Assembly: GCF_023053635.1 (NCBI RefSeq)
Contig: NC_086178.1
Location: 33,717,226-33,781,225, forward strand
From: Elgaria multicarinata webbii
Lineage: Eukaryota > Chordata > Lepidosauria > Squamata > Anguidae
Length of the DNA stretch: 64,000 nucleotides
Direction of reading: 5' to 3'
This document shows, in pieces, positions 14,976-24,714 of the stretch. The notes under the pieces were generated by a model that was not told the DNA's origin, did no database searches, and saw nothing but the letters and a program-made list of their open reading frames with translations. Position 1 is the first letter of the stretch. Every line of letters begins with the position of its first letter. Made by a program: the position numbers and the translations under genes.

Positions 14976-15240
14976 ATCCAAGATCTTACAATGTCTCACC
15001 TGTAGGACGCTTGCCAAGTCCTTCATGAAGCTCACTTGCTTTTCATTTCGAGGCTTCACACGGAACACCTTTGCACTTCAGAACACAAAGTCAAGCAATG
15101 AATGGCATATCAAGAGAACAGGCAATAGTATTTCCCTACTCTATTTATGTTAAAGAGAAATGGCTCTACCTGTCAAATCGCCGAGCAGAAGTGAGGACAA
15201 TTGCTGTGGCAACTAAGCCCAAAGCCATCAGGGACTTCAT
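1822..15240 (-). CDS. CPA3: CPA3-like carboxypeptidase gene A (5' nine exons; 3' end outside window)
   Basis: Secreted zinc metallo-carboxypeptidase of family M14A, closest by eye to mast-cell carboxypeptidase A (CPA3). The joined exons 15240-15170, 15075-15000, 12944-12820, 11303-11201, 9769-9668, 8165-8064, 7621-7511, 4113-4023 and 2024-1822 give 328 residues in one open frame, all with GT/AG junctions. Residues 1-20 look like a signal peptide ([16 protein letters not shown]), about 21-110 the propeptide, then the peptidase domain. The zinc motif HAREW has its His at residue 177 and Glu at 180; the third ligand is His305 in HSYSQM. Binding motifs WRKNR and DLNRNF are present. Exons 10 and 11, which carry the specificity residue and catalytic Glu, are not in the first 1.8 kb and must lie beyond the left edge. 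In gene B the matching intron is 5.5 kb, so this is plausible. The start is the only in-frame ATG after a TATA box. It is a paralogue of gene B downstream in tandem; which of the two is the direct CPA3 orthologue cannot be settled here. Confidence 0.93.
2556..3026 (+). mobile_element. CR1-type LINE 3' end, split by a TIR element
   Basis: The plus strand carries the familiar CR1 3' region, from remnants of the ORF C-terminus to the tail ACTAGATGGACCAATGGTCT. It is interrupted at about 2835-2978 by a small inverted-repeat element. Lies in intron 8 of gene A. Confidence 0.7.
2835..2978. mobile_element. Short TIR element (ggtctacactactgcttt family)
   Basis: About 144 bp, almost fully palindromic at the ends: G-rich start then TCTACACTACTGC, mirrored by GCAGTAGTGTAGATCC and a C run. 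It shares the internal string TTGGGGCCCAGGACACACT with copies at 54070, 56608 and 57921. It looks like a non-autonomous hAT-like element. Confidence 0.7.
3364..3504. mobile_element. 141-bp palindromic TIR element (ctagacctaaggtttatcc family), copy 1
   Basis: Both ends read GGCCTTA(G/C)CTAGACCTAA inward, and the inverted match extends about 45 bp with few differences. A second 141-bp copy lies at 17593-17733. Too short to code for anything. Confidence 0.75.
3672..3790 (-). mobile_element. L2/CR1-clade LINE tail, antisense
   Basis: Contains TACCGCCCAATAGCCGAAGC followed by TCTCTGGGC, preceded by a TTTA-rich tract. This is the reverse of the tail seen after the LINE ORF remnant at 44.7-45.2 kb. 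Lies in intron 8 of gene A. Confidence 0.7.
4023..4113 (-). CDS. CPA3: Gene A exon 8 (substrate-binding Arg motifs)
   Basis: 91 bp, encoding [20 protein letters not shown] and [15 protein letters not shown] carries the Arg127 equivalent and LNRNF the Asn144-Arg145 pair that binds the substrate C-terminus. Ends on the first base of a codon, donor GTAAGT. Confidence 0.95.
5072..6714. mobile_element. 1.64-kb GC-rich hAT-like DNA transposon with 8-bp target duplication
   Basis: The ends are TAGGGGTGTG and CACACCCCTA, flanked on both sides by the exact 8-bp ATTATTAG (5064-5071 and 6715-6722), as expected of hAT insertion. Both termini are rich in GGAGCGGA-type repeats. The interior holds two diverged copies of a segment of about 195 bp. 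No long ORF and no recognisable transposase, so it is non-autonomous. It sits in intron 7 of gene A. Confidence 0.8.
5240..5630. repeat. Internal tandem duplication in the 1.64-kb element
   Basis: Two units (about 5252-5450 and 5456-5630) share CATAGGATTGCATTG, a GTGCNCAGAGAG.CGTGGATG block, TCATTTTGAGAC and TCTGCGTTGTC in the same order. Confidence 0.7.
7511..7621 (-). CDS. CPA3: Gene A exon 7 (peptidase domain)
   Basis: 111 bp, 37 codons, phase 0. Starts [11 protein letters not shown] and ends [11 protein letters not shown]. The NVDGY and WSWT strings match CPA3 more closely than the corresponding gene B exon does. Confidence 0.95.
8064..8165 (-). CDS. CPA3: Gene A exon 6 (zinc motif HxxE)
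   Basis: 102 bp, 34 codons, phase 0. Contains [20 protein letters not shown], in which His and Glu of HARE are the first two zinc ligands (residues 177 and 180). Donor GTTGGT is usable but weaker than the others. Confidence 0.95.
8297..9147. mobile_element. TIR element (gcctaatctacaccaagcagg family) split by another hAT element
   Basis: The ends are GCCTAATCTACATCAAGG and GTGTAGATTAGGC. Without its 600-bp insertion it matches the uninterrupted 200-bp copy at 38409-38608. Lies in intron 5 of gene A. Confidence 0.75.
8534..9133. mobile_element. 600-bp hAT (Charlie-like) element nested in the above
   Basis: Terminal repeats CAGTGGTTCCCAA and TTGGGAACCACTG have the start typical of hAT-Charlie elements. 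It is flanked by GTTTAGAT and GTGTAGAT, an 8-bp target duplication with one difference. The interior has no transposase ORF. Confidence 0.8.
9190..9500. repeat. LINE-tail-like dispersed repeat
   Basis: A/T-rich stretch with repeated AAAACACAA blocks followed by CCAAAGGCCTGCTTGAATGA and CAACAGGGAGTTCC. The arrangement is like antisense 3' ends of L2-like LINEs. Family uncertain. Confidence 0.45.
9668..9769 (-). CDS. CPA3: Gene A exon 5 (peptidase domain)
   Basis: 102 bp, 34 codons, both junctions in phase 0. Encodes [20 protein letters not shown] followed by [14 protein letters not shown]. The VSRIQIG...RPMY core is typical of the family. Confidence 0.94.
10035..10630 (+). mobile_element. Possible solo LTR (family unknown)
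   Basis: A TATA-like CCTATAAAGGC near 10172 and an AATAAAG signal near 10559, followed by a short GT-rich segment, give an LTR-like order of U3, R and U5. No internal retroviral genes are seen. Ends are approximate, and it is best treated as an old solo copy in intron 4 of gene A. Confidence 0.35.
11201..11303 (-). CDS. CPA3: Gene A exon 4 (propeptide/mature junction)
   Basis: 103 bp, encoding [17 protein letters not shown] and then [12 protein letters not shown]. The stretch covers the activation segment and the start of the mature enzyme. Donor GTACAG. Confidence 0.93.
12820..12944 (-). CDS. CPA3: Gene A exon 3 (propeptide)
   Basis: 125 bp, starting [13 protein letters not shown] and ending NDMHYE with a split Glu codon. 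LDFWYP is the hallmark of the M14A propeptide globular domain. Clean pyrimidine-rich acceptor and GTAGGT donor. Confidence 0.93.
13845..13925 (+). mobile_element. L2/CR1-clade LINE tail, sense
   Basis: GAACCGCCCAGAGAGCTCCG then GCTATTGGGCGGTATAGAAA and an AAAT/AAAC tail. Same tail type as at 45.2 kb. Lies in intron 2 of gene A. Confidence 0.7.
14728..14977 (+). mobile_element. tRNA-derived SINE, copy 1
   Basis: Starts near GTGGTTAGAGTGTTGGACTG (A-box-like), with a tRNA-like head, CTCAGCCCAACCTACCTTAC in the body and an AAAT tail. The pattern is a common squamate SINE. Related copies are at 33572 and 51298. It ends only 23 bp from exon 2 of gene A. Confidence 0.7.
15000..15075 (-). CDS. CPA3: Gene A exon 2 (propeptide)
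   Basis: 76 bp, encoding [20 protein letters not shown] and five further residues. KVFRV is the conserved start of the A/B-type propeptide. The preceding intron is only 94 bp. Acceptor AG is at 15077-15076 and the donor GTGAG begins at 14999. Confidence 0.92.
15170..15240 (-). CDS. CPA3: Gene A exon 1 (signal peptide)
   Basis: 71 bp from the ATG at 15240. It encodes a hydrophobic leader followed by ARRFDR, as in CPA3, with a GT donor at 15169. The exon ends after two bases of the final codon. A TATA motif lies 36-43 bp upstream. Confidence 0.9.
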
Positions 15241-15275
15241 GTTTCTTTTCCTTGGCACCAACGAATCTCTGTCAT

Positions 15276-15283
15276 CTTTATAC
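15276..15283 (-). promoter_or_regulatory. TATA box and proximal promoter of gene A
   Basis: Minus-strand GTATAAAG lies about 40 bp before the ATG, implying a very short 5' UTR. An E-box CAGCTG (15298-15303) and an inverted CCAAT (15322-15326) lie further upstream. The assignment rests on motif and spacing only. Confidence 0.55.
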
Positions 15284-17039
15284 TTCTGCTTGGTGATCAG
15301 CTGACCTCCACAGGGGCATTCATTGGATGACAAGAGGTTTCTGTTGTTTTGCCTGCATTGTAATTACAACTCCTATTAATCCCACTGATTCAGTTGTGCA
15401 ATGACAAATTAACACCTCTAAGGTATCCCAATGTGACCAGAAATGCTCGTTTATAGAAGAAGGAAGGTTGGCGGAGCTCTGCTGACCTGCCTCCTTCCAG
15501 AAACAAGTGTTTCTGCTTGTTTCGGGGCTCCCCCTAGGAAATGCTAAATCTCCTTTGCGTAAGTGGTGGGTCCCACTTGCCCACTGCAATTGGCAGGACC
15601 CACCACTTGAGGAAGGGAATTGGCTGGACAGAAAAGCATCGGCAGGGGCATAAGTGCCCTGCTGAATTCCACCCAAGATCCTTAAGCCAGAATTGGACAG
15701 GGCAACCCTTCAAATATAGGATGTTTTCAAAGAGATGATGGTCCCCTGGCTGCCTTTCAAGCAGAGGATTGTCCTCTGTAAATGAGGATGCATGAGTGCA
15801 TCCTTAGTGCAGAAGGAAGTATAATGTCTTCCTCGTGTTCAGACTCCTTGAGATAAATTATGGAGCCAAGAGAAGTCAGTCTGGAGGAGCCTCTCTGTGC
15901 CTAATTCCTTGCCTCCTTTCCTGCCTCCCAGGATGGCTCCCAAGCCCTTCAGCGCACCCTTATCATTTGTTTGGTCCTGTATTGCAATTCCACATCAGAA
16001 AGCAATTAATTCTCCTTTGTTGTTCCCCTTTATCATTACTGTGGGAAGCCTGAGTCCAGGCAAAGCAAGGAGCATGACCCCATGCTACTATTTTTTTAAA
16101 ATGTTTTTTTAAATATATGTTTGGGATCAGTTTTATCTTCATTCTAATTTATTTTATCATACATGTGCCTGCAGAGTTAAAGCATCCTTTATCTGGTACT
16201 TCATTTTTTATAGATGTTAACAGCCACTTATCAATATATTTTCTAACTGACATTTTCCCCGTGGCATCTCTGATTACCGCAGAAGATATCTTTCTCTCAA
16301 AAGACTCCATCATATATGGCCTACTAGGTAATGCATAAGTAATTAGACACAGGAAGCATTCACAGACCTTCCATTCATTCCCCATAATGACCTGAGTCTT
16401 CCCTAACCTAGTGCCCTCCAGATGTTTCCCACTACAACTCCAAATGATGAACGTTGGTTTGGGTGGGAAAGAAGCATTTATAAGAAGTTTAGAAGAGCCA
16501 TGGTGGATGGACCAAGGGCCCATCTAGTCCAGCATTCTGTTCTTGCCCCTCCCACCTCAGATGGCAGTAGAGGATCGGAGGAGAATATCCAAAGATGACC
16601 TAAATGCACAACAAGGCTGGTATGGGAGCAGACGCTCCTTCAGAGGTACCTGGACCCTAAGCTGTGTAGAGTTTAGCACTTCGAATTGTGCTTGGAAACA
16701 GACTGAAGGCCTGGAAGCCAGTGAAATTCTTTCAGTGCTGTCAAGCTACGTTCCCACTGACCAGCCCCAATCAACAGCAGTCATGGCTGTGTATTTTGAA
16801 CTCAATGAACCTTACAAACAGTCTTCAAGAGCAGCCCAACCTATAATACATCACAGTAGTTAATCACAGATAACACCACAGCAAGAAAAACTGAGATCAG
16901 GCCACAGCTGATGCACCAGTCTCAGCTGATGAAAGGCACTCTTTGCTGCAGAAGTTAATTGGAACGTCAGTGACAAAGCTGGATCGAGGAGTACCCCAAG
17001 TCTATGAACTTGGACCTTAGAGTGAGTGCAACCATATCC

Positions 17040-17055
17040 AGAACAAGTTATTATT

Positions 17056-17103
<48 letters not shown>

Positions 17104-17190
17104 TATAGCACCATCAATGTACATGGTGCTGTACAGAGTAAAACAGTAAATAGCAAGACCCTGCCGCATAGGCTTACAATCTTAAACAGA
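17040..17190 (-). mobile_element. L2 3' end, antisense, with TTTA tract
   Basis: After a long TTTA tract comes TATAGCACCATCAATGTACA and then GCATAGGCTTACAATCTTA. It is the reverse of the copy at 63215-63330. Confidence 0.7.
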
Positions 17191-17592
17191 TGATAATAAC
17201 AGGTTGAACACCAATTCTCTGAACAGATGTACCACCTACAGACCCCCCACTTTATCAGTATTGAGTTTCAGTTTATAGGTCTCTCATCCAGCCCATTACT
17301 AATTCCAGGTACAGATTTAGCATTCCCACTGCCTCACCTGAATCTGATGAAAAGGCACATAGGACTGGGTGTCATCAACATATTGAAGTCATCTCAGTCG
17401 AGATCCCTGAATGACCCCTCACTGCAGTTTTATGTACATGTTAAAGAGCACAAGGGACAAAATAAAACCTTTGGAATGCTAGAGCATAAATATAATGGGG
17501 CCAAGCGGAAGTCCCCCACCATTACCTTCTGGAATTGGACTTCCAGGCAGAAGTGGAACCACAGTATCACCACACCTCCAACTCCCAACCTT

Positions 17593-17733
17593 GGCCATAG
17601 CTAGACCTAAGGTTTATCCCTGGATCGTCCAGGGGTCAAACCTGTTCATCTAGGTGACACACAGAAGATCCAGTACTCAGGCAGGGGAGAACCCTGGATG
17701 ATCCCAGGATAAACCTTAGGTCTAGCTGTGGCC
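17593..17733. mobile_element. 141-bp palindromic TIR element, copy 2
   Basis: Same ends (GGCCATAGCTAGACCTAAGG and its mirror) and same length as the copy at 3364-3504. The centre is more diverged. Confidence 0.75.
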
Positions 17734-19083
17734 CCAGAGAGGCTATCCAGAAATATAACATGGTTGATAACATCTTAAGCTGCTGAGGGATCCAGGCAAA
17801 TTAGCAGAGTTGCTCTTCCCTTGTCCTTGTTCTAGCATAGGTCATCATACATCAAGGCAACCAAAATAATTTATGTACCAGGTCTAAAACCAGATTGAGA
17901 TGGGTCCAGATAATCAGTCTCATCTAAATGCACTTGGATTTGTCCAGCCAGCACTTTCACAAATATCTTACCCAAGATGGGGATATTAGCTGCCAGCCAA
18001 AAATTGTTATAAGCCATGAGGTTGATAAAAAGTTTTGAAACCAATTAATCTAATCAATCAATCATTCAATCAATCAATAAAGCATTGTAGCCCTATTTTC
18101 ATGACACCCAGCTTTCACTGAAAATAGGCAAGATTATTGACATTTACCACAGTTGTGCTATGAGATAGAGATGATGTCTGAATTCATCCTATGAGAATGG
18201 TGATGGGGTAAAGAGTGTTGGAATCTCTTGAATAGTTGATTATTTGTCTTGATCTTTTATCTTTCCAGCTTCTTTTGGTTTTCTTCAGTCATCCAGCATG
18301 GGTACAACCCTTTCAATTGAACATCCTGTGAAGATGGGCCCTTTTAATGGAAATGAGCAGATATCCTGTAGCTCTCTGTTTCTCCTCTTTAGGTATCTTC
18401 ACAGAAAACACAGTTGAAACAGTCTCCCAAGAAGGCAAGATAAAAATGAGAGGAACTATGCTGTCCTAGAAATCCCATGCTATATTCTGAATTGGCCCCA
18501 TCTCAGTCTGAAATGTGTGAAATCCCATTAAGAAACCAATCCAACTACACCTAAATGTTTCTGATTGTTTTATGTCTGTCCAGAAAGAATGTAAAAAAGC
18601 CATTTTCCTTTAAATTGGTACACATATACATGGATGTCATAGCAACCAAAGAATACTCTACCGACATTCTATACATATAGCTATTGCTTATCCTCCAACA
18701 GCTCCAACAGCTAGCTGAATACAGAAGTGCATTGATCAAGGGGTAACTTACCAAGAGCATGTAACCACTTGGTAAGTTGTGGTCTGTCTCATCCTGCCAA
18801 AAATTATACCATACTTCTACAGTTTATCAGAAAGCTCAAATTCTCCTCATCATTTAGCAGAAAGTTATGAAATGACCAGCTTGTGCATGGTGAATCTTCC
18901 TTGAGAGGAAGAGCTCTTGTTAAGGAAGATCCCTCCATATAAATTTGGGGATTCACGCACCCAGCACATCACAGCTATCTGAGTTGGCTCACATGAAGGT
19001 GCTTAATAATCCACAGTGGCTCGTTAACAATCCTGCGCATGCTGGATCATTTCCCTAATTACCCTCTCTGGGCATAGTTTTTT

Positions 19084-19216
19084 ATGTTATCCGAACCCAG
19101 CAAGGGTGGCTTGTTGGGGTGGTTAACAAACCACCCAGAAGCCGTGGCCTGTTTTAGGTTTGTGGGATTTTTTTTAACCAGCTCAACAAACCACCCTTGC
19201 TGGGTTTAGATGACAT
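19084..19216. repeat. Inverted-repeat element around cccagcaagggtgg
   Basis: CCCAGCAAGGGTGGCTTGTT (19096-19115) is mirrored with one difference at 19185-19204, and the match continues outward with differences. Elements with similar arms are near 26690-26870 and 54690-54820. Confidence 0.65.
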
Positions 19217-20248
19217 GAGACACCACAACAGGCAACTTGAATTGGCAACTTGGCATCTGTGGGCACTGCAGCCTGCAGTGATTGTGTGAACAAGGCCTCT
19301 GTGTAGCATTTTTCAAGGGGCTGGAGGGGCTTCCATGGGAAGGAGTGAGTGAGTAAGTCTACTTCTACCAGGACAGTTGATCCAGTTTAAATCTGGGTCT
19401 AACCCCAGGTAGTTGCATGCACACTATGGTAAGTTACCAATATAACTAGGTAAATAGTTACTAGCATTCATCAACCTTGCACTCTGCTTGACATTCTTTG
19501 TACTAATTACACAGTATCTTCAAGACATTGCAAAAAACCTTGAAAGACATTCTGAAGACAACCAGATTGTTTGAAGTTCTTTGAGAGCAAAGTCGGCAAT
19601 GGTAGTTGTGGGAATTAAACCATATATTGTTTAGCATTATGCATTCTGTTTTGTTCTGGATGTTATTTTATTTGTTGATGGCTATGTATTGTTTTATAAG
19701 CTGTAATCAGTTCATTTTTGTTACACCTTATTTTGTGTCTTATTACATTCTGCTGTTCCTTTTGGAAGTGAGTTTGGGGAGAAAACATCATGAATCCACT
19801 TTCGGATGGGGACATGTGATGTGAGCTGTTTCTCAACATCCACTTCCCTATAGCTGAATGGACCAGCAGCACTCGACAGCTGTAAGCATTCTTGGCCAGG
19901 GGAGATAGTTCCCATCGGGATTTTTTGAATAGCACATGTATTGTCTGCTCTCCAAACCCATAAAACAGGAAGCCTTTTGATGTTCCCAGTCTTGTCAGAG
20001 CTAGTTAAAACCATTCCCCATTAAATTGCCATTTCACATGCTTTCCCCGCTATCTTAATAGGTCCTCCAGTTGCAGACTATCCCAATGCAGAGCCAGACT
20101 TCACAGAAACTGACTTACCCTTAATCAACCTGTTGGTCCATTTAGTTTAGGGCTGTCTATTAGAGATGGGTGAATCTGTCAGTTTCTCTTCCTACCGCAT
20201 TCTTATATTTTAAATCCCACGTTCTTTCTCTCGTGAATATGAATTCGA

Positions 20249-20545
20249 GCTTTTCTACATGAGGTTGTTAATCACTGTATCTTACCTTTGGTTTTGGTGC
20301 AGAACTGAGATCCAAGCTCTATACAAGGAGCTTTCCCTTTCCCGCTATTCTCCTACATAGCCTCTAGGTGGTGCTGTGCTAGAGCAGAACAGTGCAAAAA
20401 CACAAGTTCTTTCGCTTTCAGAATTAAAACTCATTTCCCAAAAAAACCCTGCTAAAGTGCTCTTCAAAACAGTAGCAGAACTGGAGGATCACATCATCAT
20501 TTAAAGAACCTGTAAACAATCATGAGTGCACAATAAATGTGCCTG
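20249..20545. repeat. Unclassified dispersed repeat (ttctacatgagg family), copy 1
   Basis: Starts TTTTCTACATGAGG and ends near CATGAGTGCACAATAAATG. Shares CTCTAGGTGG.GCTGTGCTA and ACTGGAGGATCAC with copies at 34849 and 59216. No ORF. Confidence 0.65.
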
Positions 20546-21372
20546 TAGAATAGCTCTTTGTGAATTTTGGTTTTTTGTTTTTTTTTATCAGAACCAAGCT
20601 GAAAGGAAATTCTAACCCATATGTCCCAGCCAAATTCAATAGGTAGAGGCGTTTCCAGCATGGAGAGGACATTGCACCTGTCTGCCATACATCTGTAAAA
20701 GGCGAGAAGCCTGTCAGAAAAAAGAGGTGGCAACCCCAATTAAGCACCAACATGGTTGATTACACAGGGATTCAAACTCAAAGCCCTGGGACTGGAGGGA
20801 TGAATCTGTCAGTTTGAGTTTCTCCCACTATTTTTAACCTCAAGTCCTTTTTGTCCCAGATACAGAGAACTTTGAGAAGTTTGGTACATTCTGATCTAAA
20901 CAACTGAAACAAAATTCTCACCCATCCCTACTGTCTGCACTGACTGTGATTGACAGCGGTTCTCCAGGATTTCAGACAGCGGCCTTTCCCAACCCTATCT
21001 GGAGATGACAGGGATTGAGACTCTGTTATGGCCCTTTCTCAAGTAGGATGACCAGATGTAATAGAAAACAGTACTTCTAGCTATAACAATTGTGTGGAAA
21101 GGAAAATTTCAGAGGCACCAGTGTGTACCATCTGTAAATTACTGTGGCAAGCTGCACCTACCAACATTCCCTCTCAATAACTACTATTAATTTGGTGCTG
21201 CTTCAAAAACACTTAATAGACTTCACCCACATGATCTCAGTAATCTTTACAATAATCATGGATGGTGGGCCGCTATTATTACCCCCATATTACAGTCTGG
21301 GGCCAGATCTACACCTTGTGTCAAATCATTACAATCCCATCATGCACATTTATGCCACGTAGGTTACACAAT

Positions 21373-21770
21373 GGGCATGTCTACACCTGAAGGTGTAGGG
21401 AGAGGGAGGGGGGAGGCTCGTGGACTTATCTGCTTCTTAATAAAATAAATTCTGTGATCCTCCCCCAGCATCTGATGGCTGCGTGACATCCTGGAAGGGA
21501 AGAGGGATGTTGCGGCTGCCATTTTTTTTTCAGAAGAGGAGCCGCGTGTGTGTGGGGCAAGAAAGACAAGTTTTTTTTTTAAAAAAAAAAACACTGTGCC
21601 CAACCCCCACATCCCTGGGATGGCAAAATTGCCGCCCCTACCCGCAAAGGGCATGGAGCCCCCCCCCCGAACAGCTCCATGCCCAGCCCCGCTACTCGAG
21701 GGATGAAGGAAGAAGCTGGGATGGGCACCCACACTTCCTATGGTCCCGGGACTGTGGGGAAAATTAGAAT
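21373..21770. mobile_element. GC-rich TIR element related to the copy at 23861, one end unclear
   Basis: Begins GGGCATGTCTACACC, identical to the end of the 23861-24365 element, and contains a matching T-run/A-run core. The other end was not found. The long reading frame on the minus strand here is a by-product of base composition. Confidence 0.5.
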
Positions 21771-22009
21771 AGCTGGGCAACCAGTTATTCCATGAAAATG
21801 GTATAGTAGTATATGGAATGTGTAATGTGCCCTGGCATTTATTAGTACATTTCAATTCCGCTATAAAGCTGTACAGTAGATCCATTCTGGGAGTGATGGA
21901 GTCCAAGAGATAATGACTTGCGTAAGCCCACATGGTAAGTTCACAGCTGAGCTAAAATTTGAACCTAACTCATGCTCTTAACCACTATGTTACACCAGGC
22001 ATCTTGCCC

Positions 22010-22160
22010 TCCACAAGAAGAGGAGGAGATGGATCAGACCAAATATAATCATTCCCACAGTGGCCAACCAAATTCCTATGGAAAATCCGCAAGCTCGTGG
22101 GTGCAAAAGCACCCTTTCCATGGTAAGGACAAGCATGCCATACGTAAGATGGAAACTCTC
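22010..22160 (-). mobile_element. CR1-derived fragment, antisense, diverged
   Basis: Contains CCACAGTGGCCAACCAAATT and GGGTGCAAAAGCACCC, as in the better-preserved antisense copy at 42915-43100. Confidence 0.5.
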
Positions 22161-23860
22161 TGCAAAAGTAGAGATGATTGATTACAGCAGTAATTGTGAC
22201 CTAATCCATACAGCACCGCTCAGAACCCTTTTTGAAGCGGTTATAGCTATTAACTCATATAAAGGATAATAAGGTTAGTTTCCAACCATAGTTGAACCGA
22301 ACATACCAGTTCGATTTAGGATGGTTCTATTCAGAATACTTATGAAGACTTTAGCTTGTTGCAAAGTTTTTATTAAGAGAAAAAATCAATATAAAATTGC
22401 AGAGTTCGTTGCTCTTTTAAAAAGTGAAAGGCAATGTAACTAGGAACAAAGAAAACATATGTTTTCATCAAAACTTATTTCTGTTAACTATTTTAAGTAG
22501 ATTAAAATAGGGCCATAGGTTTATTTTCTACACAAGATAACATGTTTTTCTTCTACATACACCAAATTAGATCTACTTCATTTTACTGGATTGCAGATGA
22601 AATATGGATTGGCTTAATCCATGATACAGTTCAGCCAATATTGTGGTAGCCTTCTGTATACGGGCTGTTGATTTATTCTCTTGTAAAGTAGATCAGTGGC
22701 AGTGCATGAAATATGTGTTGAGCTGCATCTGGACAGCTGATGAATCAATTATAACTTCATGACTAAATTGTCATACTGGGTGCTTCCAGAGAAGGCTTTT
22801 ATTGTGCAATCACCCCACCTTTTTCATGGAAGTGGTCCAGATGACCTTGTTTTCCATTTGTAACCTTCCTGTGTTTTCCTGCTTCTTCTTCTGTCTTTTT
22901 TTCTTAACTCAAAAATCAGTTAAGGTGGGAAAGATGGGAAAGGCGCACAATACCTTTTGATTGGTAGTTCTAGAGGCCGTATGTCTGGAAGCACACCGGA
23001 ATGGAGCTACCAAAGGACATTTGGGGAAAATTCATCAAAGCTGATCACAGACTGTCTCAGAAACCTTAAGACAGGATCACACACACAAGTCTCCTATGCT
23101 CATCCACCCACACCCAGCTGTGTTCGAACCATTTGCTCATGGTGTTATCTCATGCAACTGCAATATGTATGTGAATATTGTAGTTAATCAGGTAGAACCA
23201 ATCATTTTGGTTTTCTTCACCTGATCGTTACTCTTGTGGGAAGGAGGCTGTTAACTGAATGGAAAAGAACTGCATGATCAGCTGTGTGTGCACAGTTGTG
23301 TGATATTCATAAACATACATCATAACTACATGAGATAGCATCACACAAAAATAGTTCTGATGCAGTTCAATGTGTGCGCGTCCAGAACTGCAGTGAAAAA
23401 AGAGAACTGGAAGACTATGTCCAGGAACATCGTATTGGCTGGAAAACTAAATTTGGAATGGACAGCAATTGCAGGAACAGTTCACACAGGGCATGGGAAG
23501 AAGAATGAGAAGAAAGACACACAGAGTGCTCAAAGGCAAAGCTTTTGCCATTTCATTTTTCAGGGACAGCTAGGAAGTTACAACCAGGATGGCCAGGCTA
23601 ACCAAATGATAACTAAACTCCAAAACACATCATTTGTGAACATCATTGATGTTGGAGAGAAAGTGGAAGGAAACCAATCTTAAATTAAATGTACATTGTA
23701 GCCAACAATTCAAATTCTACATTTGAATTTCTGCCCTGGCATATGCATAACTCAACTGTAGTATCAAATGGGAAGATTGACTCAGGTGATATTTTTCATA
23801 CTATTTTTACTGATGCTCTGTAGCAAAGGGGAAGACAACAAAACCTGATTAGGTATCCAT

Positions 23861-24365
23861 GGGCATGTCTACACCAGGCAATATCCCGGAGATCGTCCCT
23901 GTGCGTCCACATGATGCACAGGGGATCCTGGGAGCAGGGAGGGATGATCCCTGCATTTTCCCGGGATATCACCATACCCTTTTTTCTCAGTTTTTCCTGT
24001 GGTCCCGGGATGATCCCGTGGACCGCGAGTGGTGTGGTCAAATGTCCCGGCTTCTTCCCTCTTCCCCATGAGTAGTGGGGGTCATCTGAGGGAAGGAGAC
24101 AGGATGGGAAGAGTCCAGGGCAATTGAGGGTGGGGAGTGGGGTTGGAGCTTTTTTTTTTAAAAAAAATCTTTTTTGCCTGGAGCGCAGGTGCACTCCAGC
24201 ACGTGTCTTTTTTAAAAATAAAAATAAAAATGGTGGGCACGACGTCCTCCTTCCTCCCTGGACGTCGCGCACTGCATGTGAACACAGGGGGAGGATCTCG
24301 TGATCAGCATATCGTGAGATTCTCCCCCCTCCCTCCCGGATTGCCGGGAGGTATAGACATGCCCC
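23861..24365. mobile_element. 505-bp hAT-like TIR element
   Basis: Ends GGGCATGTCTACACC and GGTATAGACATGCCCC are inverted repeats. The interior contains repeated GATCATCCCGGGA-type palindromes and a T/A homopolymer core. It lies about 160 bp downstream of the gene B stop codon. No transposase. Confidence 0.7.
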
Positions 24366-24526
24366 ATGTTACAGAAGAAGTCTGCCTATCTTGATGGAAA
24401 AGAAGCAAGCCACTGACAAAAAGCAGTGGGGAAAAATTCCATAGGGTACTAGATCAAAGAAAAGGAGGGGAAATGGTAAGGACAGAGGGGAGAACATTCC
24501 TTTTGTAAGCAAATGTGAACATGCTT

Positions 24527-24714
24527 TCATGGAGCAGGGCTGAGGATGTAATTGGCGATGTGTTTGACAGCCAGCATCGTCTCCTTACAGGTTGGTCTTA
24601 TCTTTGACTCTGGGAGAAGAAACCCATATCGGCCATGGTCACGAAGCTCAAAGCCAAATGCATACTTAACACCCTCATCGTAAGCCCAGTCTATAGAGGA
24701 ACCGGAACAAGGGT
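24527..24714 (-). CDS. CPA3: Gene B exon 11 (catalytic Glu, stop)
   Basis: 188 bp to the TGA at 24529-24527. Begins [20 protein letters not shown] holds the catalytic Glu382, and Ile367 is the specificity residue. The C-terminus ends [11 protein letters not shown]. Confidence 0.96.

Larger units (their letters stand above)
15241..24526. other. Intergenic interval between genes A and B
   Basis: 9.3 kb containing repeats and no supported host exon. Short hairpin arms (AAGTGGTGGGTCC and its complement) lie at 15561-15573 and 15596-15608. Repeats here include CR1-tail material near 16500 (antisense), an L2 tail (17040-17190), palindromic elements (17593, 19084) and hAT-like pieces (21373, 23861). 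Confidence 0.6.

Noticed and set aside
16117-16523. Overlapping frames at 16.1-16.5 kb as a host exon
   Set aside because: No splice-site-bounded conserved motif; part overlaps antisense CR1-derived sequence.
21364-21933. 189-codon minus-strand frame
   Set aside because: It runs through a GC-rich TIR element with a homopolymer core, contains a poly-Lys-like stretch from the T/A run and shows no domain.
23796-24272. 158-codon minus-strand frame downstream of gene B
   Set aside because: Entirely within the 505-bp hAT-like element and its flank; no protein similarity seen.
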